The notes under the pieces are model-generated. The model ran no database searches. It saw nothing but the letters and a program-made list of their open reading frames with translations, and had not been told where the DNA came from. This document shows, piece after piece, positions 1 to 13,083 of a DNA stretch of 64,000 nucleotides. The stretch lies in assembly GCA_013180625.2 (NCBI GenBank), contig SNVD02011200.1:372001-436000 (forward strand), given 5' to 3'. Every line of letters begins with the position of its first letter. The first letter of the stretch is position 1. Origin of the DNA: Boswellia sacra. Lineage: Eukaryota; Streptophyta; Magnoliopsida; Sapindales; Burseraceae. Both the position numbers and the translations under genes were made by a program.

Positions 1-689
1 TAAAGCCCATATACAAAGTTACGACATCATTAATTTAATATCATATTTCTCATTAGTATTTATTACGTTGACTAGAGGTGGATCCAAATAGTGGCCAAGA
101 AGGGCCTTGGCCACCTGCAACAATTCAGAAAAAATAAAATAATATAATAATTTACACAAAATTTTAACCAAAAAAATTACTTTTATAATCTACTGTCTCC
201 GTAATTTCAGATTTTTTCCTATTGGCCCTTCCAAACCTTAGATTCTGAATCCACCCCTGACGTTGACTTTCTTACATTCATCTTTCATTCATCTAATGTC
301 AAATCAACTTTATGCATAAATTTTGTATAAATGTAATATTATTAATTCTTCAATGTCTTTAATTACCTTAATAAAATTTAATTATTGTATTTTTTTGGAC
401 AATTGGTCTTAATTTGTGTTTTTGTTTTCAACAATAATTTAAAAAAAAAAGTGTGGAGCCCATTTGTACCTAAATAATTGATTTTCACACCCATTTTTTA
501 AATACGCCTCACTAATTAAAATTTGATAAAATATACTTTTATTAATCTCAGGTTCATATTTCAAGAATAATCCTAGCATAAATTTAATTAAGTTTTAATC
601 AAAAAATTAGTGTATGAAATATAAGCGCTATCAGCTTTAAGTTTAGTTGCTGATGCATTACTGCCGGCTAGCTAGCTACCATGCAATGG
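1..689. other. AT-rich intergenic DNA
   Basis: No convincing coding region is seen. The stretch is AT-rich with short homopolymer runs and stops in all frames. Confidence 0.6.
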
Positions 690-1580
690 GTGTGTTTGGG
701 ATTGTTGTGTTGTAAAAAATTGCTATAAAACAGTGCTGTAGGAAGAATCATCTGTTAGCTGTGCTGCCTCAAAAAGTTTAGAGTATTTGATAAATTAGCT
801 TTTCAAAATTGTTGTGCTGTCTAAAAGCTATGGATATGTGTTTGATAAACTTGATTTTCAAAAGCTAATTTTTAAGTAAAAATACAAAAATATGCAAAAA
901 AATTTAAAAAGAAATGTTATTAAAAATTAAATCTAAATTTACATTGCTAAAAATAAATAATAAATTATTTACCAAAATAATTTTCAAATAAATATATATT
1001 TATTAATTTATTATTTAAAATAAAAACTTGAAAATGCAGTCGTCAGAGTCGCCACTGCTACCGCCGGCCACCGTCGAAGTGCCGTGTTGACGGCACCTTC
1101 ATCACCTCCAGACTTGTTGTAGTCTGGTCTCTCCCAATCCGTTGACATCTTCTCTGTTTTGTTCTGTGATCGACAGAGATCTAATATTAAAGTTTCGGAT
1201 CAATGCACCACTTCGACGATGGCCAGCTACTGGTAGCAAGTCCAACAATTTTTTTATTTTTTTGAAAATTTATTTTAAAAATAATTCTAAATATATTTTA
1301 ATTTATTAAATAGATAATTTAAAATTTTAATATTTAAGGGTATTTTTGGATTTTAATTGTTTTGTAGGGATAGTTTTGAAATTTTAGTCTATCAAAATTT
1401 TAGCTATTCAAAAACTGACTTTTAAAAGTTGCCATCGCTTTTGCAATCTAATATAAAAACAGATTCTCTGAGTAGCAGCTTCTTCGACAATTAGTTTCTA
1501 AAAGATTTACCAAACACCAAAACAACTATAACTAGTAACAAAATCTAAAAACTGCTGTCCAACAGCGGGATCAAACACAC
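690..1580. mobile_element. Probable TIR foldback DNA element
   Basis: The left edge reads GTGTGTTTGGGATTG and the right edge, on the opposite strand, GTGTGTTTGATCCCGCTG. These form imperfect inverted ends about 890 bp apart. The body is AT-rich except for a GC-richer patch near 1040-1210, and no transposase reading frame is present. CAAT lies just outside both ends (about 684 and 1582), but the target duplication is not clear. A non-autonomous TIR element is inferred; the superfamily is not assigned. Confidence 0.45.
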
Positions 1581-1614
1581 TCAATCTCTCCATATTAGCG
1601 ACTGGCATACTCAT

Positions 1615-4185
1615 TGTAACATCCTAAATTTCTAGTGTACATGGCATGATGTATAATAAATACATATGTAGTAATATGTATTAATGTATATGTGATGTAT
1701 ATGAATTGTAGTGTAATAAATGAAAGAATGGTGGACTTAATTGAAAGAATGAGAAGAGGGAAGGCTAATATGAAATTCTTGTTTACTATATAAATAAGAG
1801 GAATTTTAGAATTCCATCAATTTGGCCTCTTAGGTCACGATCCAGCCCTTATTTTCTCTCCATTTTCTTCACAAAAACCACCAAATCATCAACAATACAA
1901 GGCAAGGAAGTAAGGAAGGAGGAAGAAGGAAGAAGAAAGAGGTGAGAATCAATTTTCTAATTAGTATACCTTGTGCTATAGTCTATTTGTGCAAAAATTT
2001 ACTTGGGTTGTGATGTGGATATGAGAATCACTGCCATGTATGCTTGGAAATTGTGTGGAACCATGATTTAGGATGAGAATTGAAGGAGATTAAGTGTGAA
2101 AATGATAGATTAATTCAAATACTGCAGTGTTTTTACACTGAACAGTATCTATTTCGAAAATTCCTAAAATTTAAGGAAATACTTTCTGGTTCTGAAAATT
2201 TTAATGATGAAAATAGACATATCCAGGAGTGTGTAGAAATTTGGAATCACTTAAAAATTCAAAGTGTGTGAATTATGGTGAATTTATGAACTTCTGGTCG
2301 GGGATCTCACATTTCCCCTGTTTTGGAACAGAGCAGGGGAAAACGAAATTAGTTAAAGGTCCAAATCTTCATAGAATTACCTGAGTTTTGGTATGAAAGT
2401 CCTTTTATGTGTCATATATGAGACTGTAAATTTTCACTGAGATTGAAGGTCTGTGTGAATTGTTATAGATTTTTAAATTTGGCTTTCTAAAACTGGAATT
2501 TTTAGTTTCCAAAACAGGGCAGTTAGAAATAAATGGATTTGAATGGGTTTAACACATTGAAAAGCCCTGATTTTTGGTATGGAGGTATATATATATGTTA
2601 TATACCAGCCTATAAATTTTTGTAGCCATTTGAGTAGGATTGAAATTCCTACAAATTTTTAAGTTGATAGGGCTCAGTGAAGTCAATGCAGTAGCAGAAT
2701 TGTTGAGGTAATGAATTTGATTATTTTGAGTGACCTAATGACCCCAATTTGCTCTAAAAATTTTAAGGAGACATGAGGTATGTGTCTAGAAGATGTCTAC
2801 CAAATTGTGTGAATTTTGAAAGTAGACAAGTGTTGTTGTAAATTGTTTGTCAAAGTAAGTATAGAAATAGAGCCAAAAAGGGGAAATGTTTTACAAGTGT
2901 ATGGTGATCTAAAAAGAGATTTGTGTTTTATTTTTAGGTCAATCACAAGCATTGAAAAGCAGCTATACAAGGTAAGTAAGCTAACTAATCTGAGGCCACA
3001 ATAAATTGTGTACTATATATATGAAATTTTGTGGATTGTAACACTATTAAATGCTAGCAACTTGATGTTTGAATGTGAAATATTGTGACTGTTTTGGAAG
3101 CCTGATATGGAGCTTCTTTTATGTGACTGATTGTGAATGATGAAACGTGATTGGCATGCCAAGACCTAGGAAGTTTAGCTCTCATAGCTTGAGGGGAGGT
3201 CTGGACCATGTGTTTCTCTAAACGAGATTCGGTAGCGTGGGCCCGGTATCACCTGGATTGTCAGACTAGCCTCGAGCTATTTCAAGTCTAGGCAACTAAA
3301 TGTATTTGTACTGTTCTGTAGTGTTTCATGGCTTGAGGGAAGGTCTGGACCATGTGTTTCTCTAGATGAGATTCGGTAGCATGGGCTCGGTATCACCCGG
3401 ATCGTCAGACTAGCCTTGAGCATTCCGTACTCCCATGGCTTGAGGGGAGGTCTGGACCATGTGTTTCTCTAAATGAGATTCGGTAGCATGGGCCCGGTAT
3501 CACCCGGATTGTCAGACTAGCCTTGAGCTATTATATGGGAACTGACTGTGAAATGAAAAGTCCTACCTTGATTAGAGAGTCTTTTCCCCTAGGTGACTGT
3601 AACTGATACTGTGGAAGCTTCCTCAATATGTGATTGTGATTGTGCACGAAAAAGCAATGAGTAGAGAAATGTGAACTCACTTATGTGAGGTTGAATCGAC
3701 CTATAGAGGTCTAGAAAGAAAATCGGCGCGGGAGCGCAAATGTAACCGAAGTGAACTCTGGGGCATTATTTCTTTAACGAGTTAGCTAATGCTTATGTAG
3801 TTAGAAATGGATAGTTTCATACTGTGGACTAAATTCTATTGTTATTGTTTATTACTGTATATTCACCTAGCTTACTTACTGAGTTTTACTCATGAAAGTT
3901 GTTGTGTGCCTCAGGTGATCATTAGATTGAGCTAGGGATGGAGGACTTTTGGCATTGCTGACAGAGTTCCCTTGGCAACCAAAGACCGCTGCTCTATATT
4001 AGCATAGCCATACTGTAGAAACTCTTTTGATTTTTGAATGTATCTATATACAGTGAAATGGTGTGGTTGTGATTAAAAGCTCTGTTTTGTGTGATAATAA
4101 TATTATTTTTGAAAGAAATAACAGAGTTTCTATTTAAATGACCGTAAAAATGCTATATTTTGTTTGTCTAGTATGGGTTATGACA
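1615..4185 (+). mobile_element. Solo LTR, copy 1 (2,571 bp)
   Basis: The unit begins TGTAACATCC and ends TTATGACA. It is flanked on both sides by the perfect 5-bp duplication CTCAT (1610-1614 and 4186-4190), as left by LTR-retrotransposon integration. It has no internal gag-pol and no second LTR, so it reads as a recombined solo LTR. A TATA-like motif lies near 1787, followed by a purine-rich leader. It is homologous over its length to the units at 10405-13083 and, reversed, 43148-46943. Short frames inside, such as 2080-2271 and 2816-3004, are non-coding. Confidence 0.85.
3186..3536 (+). repeat. Tandem block inside solo LTR 1, three copies
   Basis: Three copies of a roughly 105-145 bp block are seen, each with a core beginning GCTTGAGGGGAGGTCTGGA (the middle copy reads GGGAAGG), then GAGATTCGGTAGC, then CGGTATCACC and GTCAGACTAGCC. 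The core starts near 3188, 3331 and 3437. The same block occurs four times in LTR copy 2 and three times in LTR copy 3. Confidence 0.8.
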
Positions 4186-4190
4186 CTCAT

Positions 4191-4478
4191 ACATTAGGTC
4201 TCTTATAATTAAGATCAATCATTCTATGCAATGCTTTATTTCACTGTCAGCATGTTAAACAAGCAGAATTGGTTTGGTTTAATTTCCTTTAATAAAAGTA
4301 AATTAAATAGTTGAAAGATACAGAATGCTACGTGATTGAACTTTGTGGACTTTATAAGAAGGATGAGAATAAAGTTAAAAGTGATTAGATGCCTTTTTTT
4401 CAATGCTTTTGTGAAGTTCGAACTTTATGGACTCGATAATGGTCACGTCTACGCAAGTAAATTGTGTCGAATGTGAGA

Positions 4479-4524
<46 letters not shown>

Positions 4525-5629
4525 ACTGGTTGCTCTTTCAAAGCAATAATTTTCAAGCAAATATAGAATGAAAAATCTCAAGCGAAGAACTTGAGAGAGA
4601 CAGGAGAGAACAAGAAATATAAGAAGTAGAAGAAGAAGAAGAAGAAGAAGAAGAAGGGAAGAAAAAGAAAAAAGAAAAGAAAAAGAGCTTCAGAGATCTG
4701 CAAATTAATTAAGGCTAGCTAGGGGTGAAGTGATGAAGACCATTTCTGAATTAATATAAGGTAATGATCTCAAAATGTCAAAGAAGGGAAGGAAAGAGAG
4801 CAATAATGCAAAAACATAAAGCTAGACATTTAAAGCATAAAATTTCTAACAGTTAAGAAGATGGATAATAATTGATTTGAGATACCCGAGTTTTGGTTTA
4901 AAGGTATAATTTAAGAATTAAGATTTTTATTGTTCGAAAAATTGAAACAAAAATCTTTATAATTAAAAAATTAAATTAATAAAAGCAGTTCCATCCATAT
5001 GGGAGATTTTTGTTAGTTTAGATTTATATTTTGGCGTTTAATACATTCAGAATTCTCATACATTTTTGGCAAAGTTAAAGAGATAAGGTTTTAATTTTAA
5101 TAAATTTTGTTATTATTTTTCATGTGAACGAAATTTGAAGTTCTTGTGCAAAAGCCAAAATTACAATGTTGATAACATTTGATAATGAAGATATGTTCAT
5201 TTGGATAATATGTTACCGATAATACACTACTGAATTGCTTTAAAACGAGAGAGACTAAGCTAATTGGACCGAAACATATTTAGACATATTATTAAGGAGT
5301 TGAACAAATTGTTTCTAGAACATTAATTAATTTTCATTGAAATTAATTATAATGAAGAGTTATGGAAAAGAAGGAAGAGTAAAGCCTTCTTGAGAGCAAC
5401 AAGGCAAAAACAAAGAACTTTGTACAGAAAAGCAATAATTCCACAATCAATCCAAGTGGGTTGCCTTGTCTTGCATCATTGAGATTTGAGTTGTCTTAGA
5501 TGAACAATAATTGATAGAGCAAACTGGTCATGTATGATGCCCTTGCATTGAAATATCACACTATTCACTTTCACACTCACACTTACACTCGTGGTAGACA
5601 ATAAAAAGTAATGGCAAAGGATGTGACTA
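4191..5629. other. Intergenic DNA with microsatellites
   Basis: It holds an (AG)n run near 4484-4521, a (GAA)n run near 4625-4656 and otherwise AT-rich sequence. The frame at 4375-4581 on the minus strand is only the translated AG repeat. No gene was recognised. Confidence 0.6.
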
Positions 5630-6592
5630 AGGGGTTGTTTGGTATGGGATGTTAGGGGCTTGGGAAAGGGAATATGATTCCCAACCTGTGTTTTGGTTAC
5701 CATTTTAAATAATTTTAACTCTGGAATATTTCTTTCCCATGGGATTTGGATTACCGTTTAACGGGGTAATATCAACCCCTGTCAGGACTTGAGTTTGAGA
5801 TGCCCTGGAATCACAAACCCGAAGAGAAACAAAAAAATCTCCATCGACAGTGAGAAGGAAAAGAGAAAATGGGACAGATCAAGGGAAACGAGAACACATC
5901 TCAATTGAGCAAATAGCCAACGTTGCCCGCCTTTCTCTAACCTTCTTCCTTCCATCGTGGCAGTCGCACCAGCACGGCAGAGGGAGAAATTTGATTTCTA
6001 AACTTGAGAAACTAAGAAAGCTGATACTGATTTTTTGCTTATTTCTTCCTATTTTACAAATTTTTTTCATCGTTATCAACTGTAAAACCTCTATAATCGA
6101 AGCTTAATTAAGATTGGGTTATGAATTTATCTTGATTTAGAACAAACGAATCCAACAGATCTGTTGGAGTTGTGTTTGTATTTGCTTTTTTGCTAATGAT
6201 TCTGATCTGTATTTTCCTCTTCATATCTGTTGTGTTGGAATTGAAGACATAGCTTGTGGTTGCTGCGTGAAGCCCTGTGTTTGTTATGTTAATCTATCGT
6301 CAATTGAATTGAGTGCATTTGATGATTTGTAATAAAAGTGTGATTTAAAAAAAAAATATTTATGCATCTGACCTTTCCAATATACCATACAACAAAATTA
6401 TTAATAAATTTATGATAAATTTATTAATACATTTTATGATAAATTTATAAATTATTTATAGTAGTTTATAATAAATTTACACAAAATTATTTATTGTAAT
6501 TTATAATGAATTTATAATAAATTCAAAAATATTTTTTAAGTATTTATAGTAATTCATAATAAATAAGTTTTAAAATCTTGAAAATTATTATC

Positions 6593-6635
<43 letters not shown>

Positions 6636-6905
6636 CAATTATACTAGAACAAGAAAAAAATTTAAGTATTTTTGTACAGTAACAAAATTTGTATTATAAA
6701 ATTTACTCACATAATGAACAAAATAAACATTCCTGTGTACAACCAAATACAATAATCTGATTCCTATAGTAATCTAGATCAAGATTCCTGTAGATAACCA
6801 AACGAAGTAATCATACTTTCTTAGATATCAGATTTCTATATTTTACTTTCCCAGCAATGTGAATCCCATCCTCAAGATTCCTATCCATTGTACCAAACAG
6901 CCCCT
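5630..6905. mobile_element. TIR DNA transposon, non-autonomous (about 1.28 kb)
   Basis: Inverted ends AGGGGTTGTTTGGTA at 5630 and, on the opposite strand, AGGGGCTGTTTGGTA ending at 6905 differ at one position over 15 bp. No transposase is visible. The interior holds a GC-richer stretch (about 5820-6260) with an 85-codon open frame at 5850-6107 that I do not recognise, and an (AT)n run near 6596-6632. The TIR resembles those of many plant PIF/Harbinger- or hAT-derived elements; the superfamily is inference. Confidence 0.7.
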
Positions 6906-8584
6906 AAAGTTAAAATAAGAGCGATCCTTATGCTTTTTAAGAGTTCTTGGTCATGAAAGTTTTTGTTATCATTCTGATAATATTATGATTATCAGTTTTG
7001 TGAATTATTAGACGAGGTTGTACATTGATTTGGGCGTTCATTTGCAAATTTCTAAGGGCCATAACATTATTTATGCTAAACTTAGCCGCTTGTGAATTGA
7101 GAAATTTGCTATAATGTTCAATGCTATATAGATCTTGAGGGGCATTTTATGAAATACTTATTTGCCTGTTTGAAACAAACAATTGAAAGTCTTATGGTTT
7201 TTTTTTTTTCTTTTGTTGGTCTTTGGGTTTTGTGTTTAATTCCTAAAAAAGAGATAGAAAAAATTTGGTAATATCTTGAAAAAGAGATAGAAAAAATTCG
7301 ATAATATTTTCTCCCAAAACTCCCACAATTTATGTATCTTCCAAGCCTTAGGCTCTCTTTTATTTTCACATATGTCACATGGTAATTTCTCTTCTTTGAC
7401 AAATAATAGTTGATTTTTACTATTTGAAGTATGCTCAAAGAAATTTCTGATAATCTTTTATCATCCCTAGTGTTTGGTTAAACGACTAATATATTCAATA
7501 GTTTTGCAATCTAAACTTTGATCTATTTGCACCATATAACATTAAATAAATCTATCCAACCCCTTAGACTTGATAAATTACATTAAACCCTTGAATATTA
7601 AAAAACTATCAAACAACTTTACCATCTTTTACCCAATTCACCATCTAACTTTAACATCAAATATTCATGCATAGCCATCCCTACTAAGCTCATTAAAATT
7701 TTTTATGGGGATTTGATTTTTCTTTTCTTTGGTTTTGTCTTTAATTCCTCAAAAAGATATTAAAAATTTCAGTAATCTTTTATCTCCCAAAGCTCCCACA
7801 TGTTATGTGTCTTCCAAGCTTTAGGCTCTCTTTTATTTCTCATATGTCATATGGTAATTCCTCTCTTTTTACAAATAACAGTTAAAAATAATAGTTAATT
7901 TTTATTATTTGAAACATGTTAAAATAAATTTTTGATAATCTTTTATCTCATTTTCATATTATATTTGTTTATTCTTTATTTTATTGTATTATAATTTTAC
8001 AAACTGTTTGCTAATATTCAATTTATATTTTTGAAAGTAAGGTACACAAAGATTTACTCGTATAATCAAGTTTAACTAAAGATTTTTAAAAGAGCCTTTT
8101 TATCAATTCGCCTGGAAATATTTTCTGGTATCGCCCTGTGGTGAGGTACTGATTAACTGTTTGGAACATTAATTTCAGGAAAATGAGATGAAAGATTACG
8201 AAAATTAAAGATGTAAATTAGACTTTTTTGTTAGAGAAAGTAGTAGTTCCAGAATCAAGCAGACTCAATTCTCCAAAGATGGAAGACTCGAGTCTTCTTA
8301 TGGCCAGCAAAAAAGGACAAACGCATTGGATTTGAAAGCAACAAGCCACAGACCAACGAGTTTTTGACGAAAAATACTAATTCGACAATCAAATAGTATC
8401 ATATCAGATCCAATAAACTATAATTATATTAATATCAACTATGATATTTACAATTATAATTTTATTGGATTTGATATGATTATTGATAATTAATTTAAAT
8501 CATAATAAATTACAATTATATTTGATATTTTATATAATTATATTAATTGATGAATTTTTGTAGTTTGGACGTGTCGTAAGAAAG
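6906..8584. other. Intergenic DNA with a diverged direct duplication
   Basis: A roughly 260-bp segment at about 7195-7460 recurs at about 7725-7960 in the same orientation. Shared landmarks are TTTAATTCCT, CTTCCAAGC and TAGGCTCTCTTTTATTT. A foldback at about 8399-8484 pairs ATCCAATAAA with TTTATTGGAT. No gene is recognised in this stretch. Confidence 0.55.
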
Positions 8585-8631
8585 TGGTTGCTCCCACATT
8601 TTGCCACGGTACTAAGAATTTGAACACAGTA

Positions 8632-10404
8632 ATGGAGATGTCAAAGCATTTCCTGACCTTTGCATTGCTTGGTTGTTTTGCTTTTGCACTTCTTGTTCAT
8701 GCGCAGAATCAATCAGGTTTGGAGAATCTAAATCAAAAGTTCAGAATATATCAACGTTTTGTGCCCTTGTCTAACACAAAATTAAGGCCTCATGTTTTGC
8801 CGCCCTTTCTTTCTCAGGATTCATTAGCTTAGACTGCGGGTTACCGAGAGGTTATGGCTATGAAGATACAACGACCGGCATCAACTACAGTTCAGATGCA
8901 ACCTTCATTGGTACAGGCATTAGTAAGACTTTATCACCTGAATTTGATACGCCAGATCTCCCGACACAACTATGGTACGTCAGAAGCTTTCCTCAAGGTA
9001 TCAAAAACTGTTACAACATAAATCTAAAAAATGGCAGAAGATATTTGATAAGAGCTAGGTTTATGCATGGAAACTATGATGCTCAAGGAAAAGTACCACA
9101 GTTTGAGCTTTATCTTGGCGTAAATTTGTGGGATACAGTAAGATTAGAAGAAGCATCCACTGTAGTAACCAAAAAGATCATGCATTTAGCCAATTGTATT
9201 TACACACGTCTGTCTTGTAAATTCCGACCTCGGGACACCATTCATGTCAGCAGTAGACATCAGGCCTTTGAATAATCGCACTTATGTAGCTCAATCAGGG
9301 TGGCCCTCTTTCAGCGATGGGATGTAGCCTCAGGGACCAATCAAACCATCAGGTGAGCCATTTCTGTGACACAAAGTTATTTTTAAAGCATGTGAAAGTC
9401 AATTTAGTGTCTCAGCTCACTTAGTGCGAAAATCATGCCTCTCAGATTTCCTGATGATGTTTATCATCGGATCTGGATGCCCTTAAACTCTGATGGGTGG
9501 GTACAATTAAACGGAACACTATCCGCCAACTACAGTATGTTAGGTAATTTCAAACCACCAGCAACTGTCTTAAGTACATTCGCAGCTCCAGCAAAAGCCA
9601 ATGAGCCCTTACTATATTCCTTTGAGACTGCTGATCCTATTTCCCAGTTCTGTGTCTACCTGCACTTTGCTGAATTGGAACAGCTTCAAGCTAATCAATC
9701 AAGAGAGTTTAACGTTTTTCTAAATGGAAAAATATTTTTCCCCTTCGTTTTTCTTGATTTTTACCCACAGACATTTTACAGCATCTCACACTTGAGTAGA
9801 GGAAGAAATCAGTTAGCACTTGAAAAAACAGAAAATTCAACCCTTCCACCCCTGCTCAATGCCATTGAGATTTATATTGAGAAGAATTTCTTGCAATCGC
9901 AAACCAATCAAGGAGATGGTATTTTATATCTGATAGATGTGCGCTTTTCATTGTCAGTATATATGGTTCTTGCCTATGAAAATGTGCTAAATTCTTCTTG
10001 TTAAATATTGTGGAAAACTTAGTTGAGGCTATCATGAAAATCAAGTCAACATATGGATTGACAAGAATCAGCTGGCAAGGAGATCCGTGTGCACCTCAAG
10101 AATATACGCGGGATGGTCTTAATTGCAGCTACAATGATTATGACCCACCTAGAATCATATCCTTGTAAGTATATGCCTGAATACTGAACTTCTTTAACAT
10201 ATTCCAACTTTTTTACTGATCATAGTTAAGAATTCAAACAGGAACTTATCCTCAAGGGAATTGACTAGAGAGATAGCTCCATATTGTTACAATACTTATA
10301 AGTCCATAAATATCACATGAACATATAAGATTGTAACTGCTTAGTTCTGTGGAAAAAAGTTAAACCAGGTAACTTCTCCTCATCTAAATTTTAGGGACTT
10401 ATCG
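8632..10404 (+). pseudogene. RLK-1 ectodomain part: signal peptide, malectin-like domain, start of LRRs (broken)
   Basis: The first exon (8632 to about 8716) encodes a hydrophobic signal peptide, MEMSKHFLTF to VHAQNQSG. After an intron, the frame resumes at about 8818 with the family hallmark GFISLDCGLP and continues through INYSSDATFI, LWYVRSFPQG and YLIRARFMHGNYD, a malectin-like domain. The frame is lost near 9190-9230, where HVCLVN appears in another frame, and again near 9300, where ALFQRWDVASGTNQTIR is displaced. The next exon (about 9446-9917) reads DDVYHRIWMPLNSDGW to KTENSTLPPLLNAIEIY. A further exon near 10020-10165 carries WQGDPCAP. A degraded LRR exon lies near 10240. The following LRR exon is cut by solo LTR 2. 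In related receptor kinases this domain is extracellular. At least two frameshifts and the insertion argue for a pseudogene. Confidence 0.85.
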
Positions 10405-13083
10405 TGTAATATCCTAAGTTTTTTTGTAATATACATTATACCATGTGTTGTGTTACATATGTAATAAATGTATTAATATATTGGTGATGTATTTGAATTG
10501 TAATGTAATAAATGAAAGAATGAGGGACTTAATGAAAAGAGTATTAGTTTTAATGGTTATAAAGGAGGAGAGAAGGACTATATAGAAATTTGGCCTAATT
10601 TTGTCTGTAAATGGGAAGAGTTCTAGAATTCTTTCATTTCTTTCCTTGCATACACGTTCCAGCCCTCTACACTCTCAAAAAAAATTTTCACACAACTCAC
10701 CAAGGAATCAAAGGAGAAAAAGAAGGGAGAAGGAAGAAAGAAGTGGTAAGAACTCACCCTTTTTCCTTAAAATTCTTGTCTTAGTGTGTGTGTGTGTTTG
10801 CAAGAATATTTTTGGGTTGTGATGTGAGTATGTGAATTGTTGTTTGTGCTGCTGGAAATTTGTGTGGAAACATGAATTTGAATGAGTTTTGAATGCATAG
10901 TTCAAATCCTGGAAATTTTGTTACACTGAGCAGTGCATGTTCCGAAAATTACCAAAAATCAGGGGGACATTTTCTTGCTCTAAAATTTTTATGGATGAAA
11001 ATAGACATATCCAGGAGTGTATAGCAATTGGATTCACTCAAAAATTTGAAGTAGGTGATTTGTAGTGAATTTTTGAATTTCTGGTATGGTATTGCACATT
11101 TCCCCTATCTTAGAACAGAGTAAGGGAAGATAATTTTAGTTGAAGGTCCAAATCTTCATAGAATTACCATATTTTTGGTCTGCAAGTCCTTTTATGTGTC
11201 ATATATGAGACTGTAAATTTTCACTGAGATTAATGCTCTGTGTGAATTGTTATAGATTTTTAAAGTTGGTTTGCTAAAACTGGAATTTTTAGTTTCCAAA
11301 ACAGGGCAGTTAGAAATAATTGGATTTGAATGGGTTAAACACCTTGAAAAGCCATGATTTTTGGTATGGAGATATATATATATGTGTTATATACCAGCCT
11401 GTAAATTTTTATAGCCAATTGAGTAGGATTGCAATTCCTACAAATTTTTAAGTCTATACTGTTCAGTGAAACGAATGCAATGGCAGAATTGTTGAGGTAA
11501 CAAATTTGATTATTTTGAGTGGCCAATTGACCGCAATTGGCTCTAAAAATTTTAAGGAGACATGAGGTATGTGTGTAAAAGATGTCTACCTAATTGTGTA
11601 AATTTTTGGAAATAGACAATTGTTGTTATGAATTGTTGGTCAAAGTAAGTATAGAAATAAAGCAAAAAATGGGAAATGTTTTACAAGTGTATGGTGACCT
11701 AAAAAGATATTTTTGTTTTATTTTTAGCTCAATCACAAGCATTGAAAAGCAGCCATACAAGGTAAGTAAGCTAACTAATCTAAGGTCACAATAAATTGTG
11801 TACTGTATGTATGTAATTTTGTGAATTGTAACACTGTTAATTGCTAGCACCTTGATGCTTGAATGTGGATATTATGACTGCTCTAGAAGGTTGATATCGA
11901 ACTTCTTTTATGTGTGACTGATTGTGAATGGTGAAACATGATTGGCATGCCAAGACCTAGGAAGTTTAGCTCTCATAGCTTGAGGGGAGGTCTGGACCAT
12001 ATGTTTCTCTAGACGAGATTCGGTAACATGGGCCCGGTATCACCTGAATTGTCAGACTAGCCTCGAGCTATTTCAAGTGTAGGCATCTAAATGTAATTGT
12101 AATGTTCTGTACTATTCCATGGCTTGAGGGGAGGTCTGGACTATGTGTTTCTCTAGATGAGATTCGGTAGCATGGGCCCGGTATCACCCGGATTGTCAGA
12201 CTAGCCTTGAGCATTCCGTATTCCCATGGCTTGAGGGGAGATCTGAACCACGTGTTTCTCTTGATGAGATTCGGTAGCATGGGTCCGGTATCACCCGAAT
12301 TGTCAGACTAGCCTTGAGCATTCCGTACTCCCATGGCTTGAGGGGAGGTCTGGATCATGTGTTTCTCTAGACGAGATTCGGTAGCATGGGCCCAGTATCA
12401 CCCCGATTGTCAGACTAGCCTTGAGCTATTATATGGAAACTGACTGTGAAATGAAAAGTCCTACCTTGATTAGAGAGTCTTTTCCCCTAGGTGACTGTAA
12501 CTGATACTGTGAAAGCTTCCTCATTATGTGATTGTGATTGTGCATGAAAAAGCGATGAGTAGAGAAATGTGAACTCACTTATGTGAGGTTGAATCGACCT
12601 ACAGAGGTCTCGAAAGAAAATTGGCGCAGGAGCGCAAATGTAACCGGTGTGAACTCTGGGGCATTCTTTTTTTAACAAGTTAGCTAATGCTTGTGTAGTT
12701 AGAAATGGATAATTCATACTAGAGACTGAATTCTATTATTATTATTTATTGCTGTATATTCATTTAGCTTACTTACTGAGTTTTACTCATTAAAGTTGTG
12801 GTGTGCCTCAGGTGATCAGTAGATTGAGCTATGAATGGAGGACTTTTGGCATTGTTGACTGAGTTCCCTTGGCAACCATAGACCGCTGCTCTATATTAGC
12901 ATAGCCATGCTATAGAACTTGTTTTGATTTTTGAATGTACTTAAATGTAGTAGAATGAGATGGTTGTCATTAGGAACTCTGTTTGGGTGATACTTATATT
13001 AATTTTTGAAAGAAATATTAGAGTTCACATTTAAATGACTGCATAAAATATTACTTTCTGTATGTCCAGTATGAGTTGTGACA
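10405..13083 (+). mobile_element. Solo LTR, copy 2 (2,679 bp), inserted in an RLK-1 LRR exon
   Basis: It starts TGTAATATCC and ends GTTGTGACA, with the perfect 5-bp target duplication TATCG on both sides (10400-10404 and 13084-13088). Removing the insert rejoins an LRR exon reading DLSLNGLTGPVPDFLAQLPSLRAM. The unit is homologous to solo LTR 1 throughout, including a TATA-like motif near 10578. It is in the same orientation as the host gene. No internal retroelement genes are present. Confidence 0.9.
11975..12426 (+). repeat. Tandem block inside solo LTR 2, four copies
   Basis: Four copies of the block with core GCTTGAGGGGAGGTCTGGA start near 11980, 12121, 12228 and 12336. LTR copy 1 has three, so the array has changed in copy number between insertions. 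Confidence 0.8.

Noticed and set aside
2080..3004. Short frames repeated at 2816 and 11594 with similar peptides
   Set aside because: Both lie at equivalent places in solo LTR copies; similarity is due to LTR homology, and no longer frame is conserved.
4375..4581. 68-codon frame with SLSLSL run
   Set aside because: Translation of an (AG)n microsatellite.
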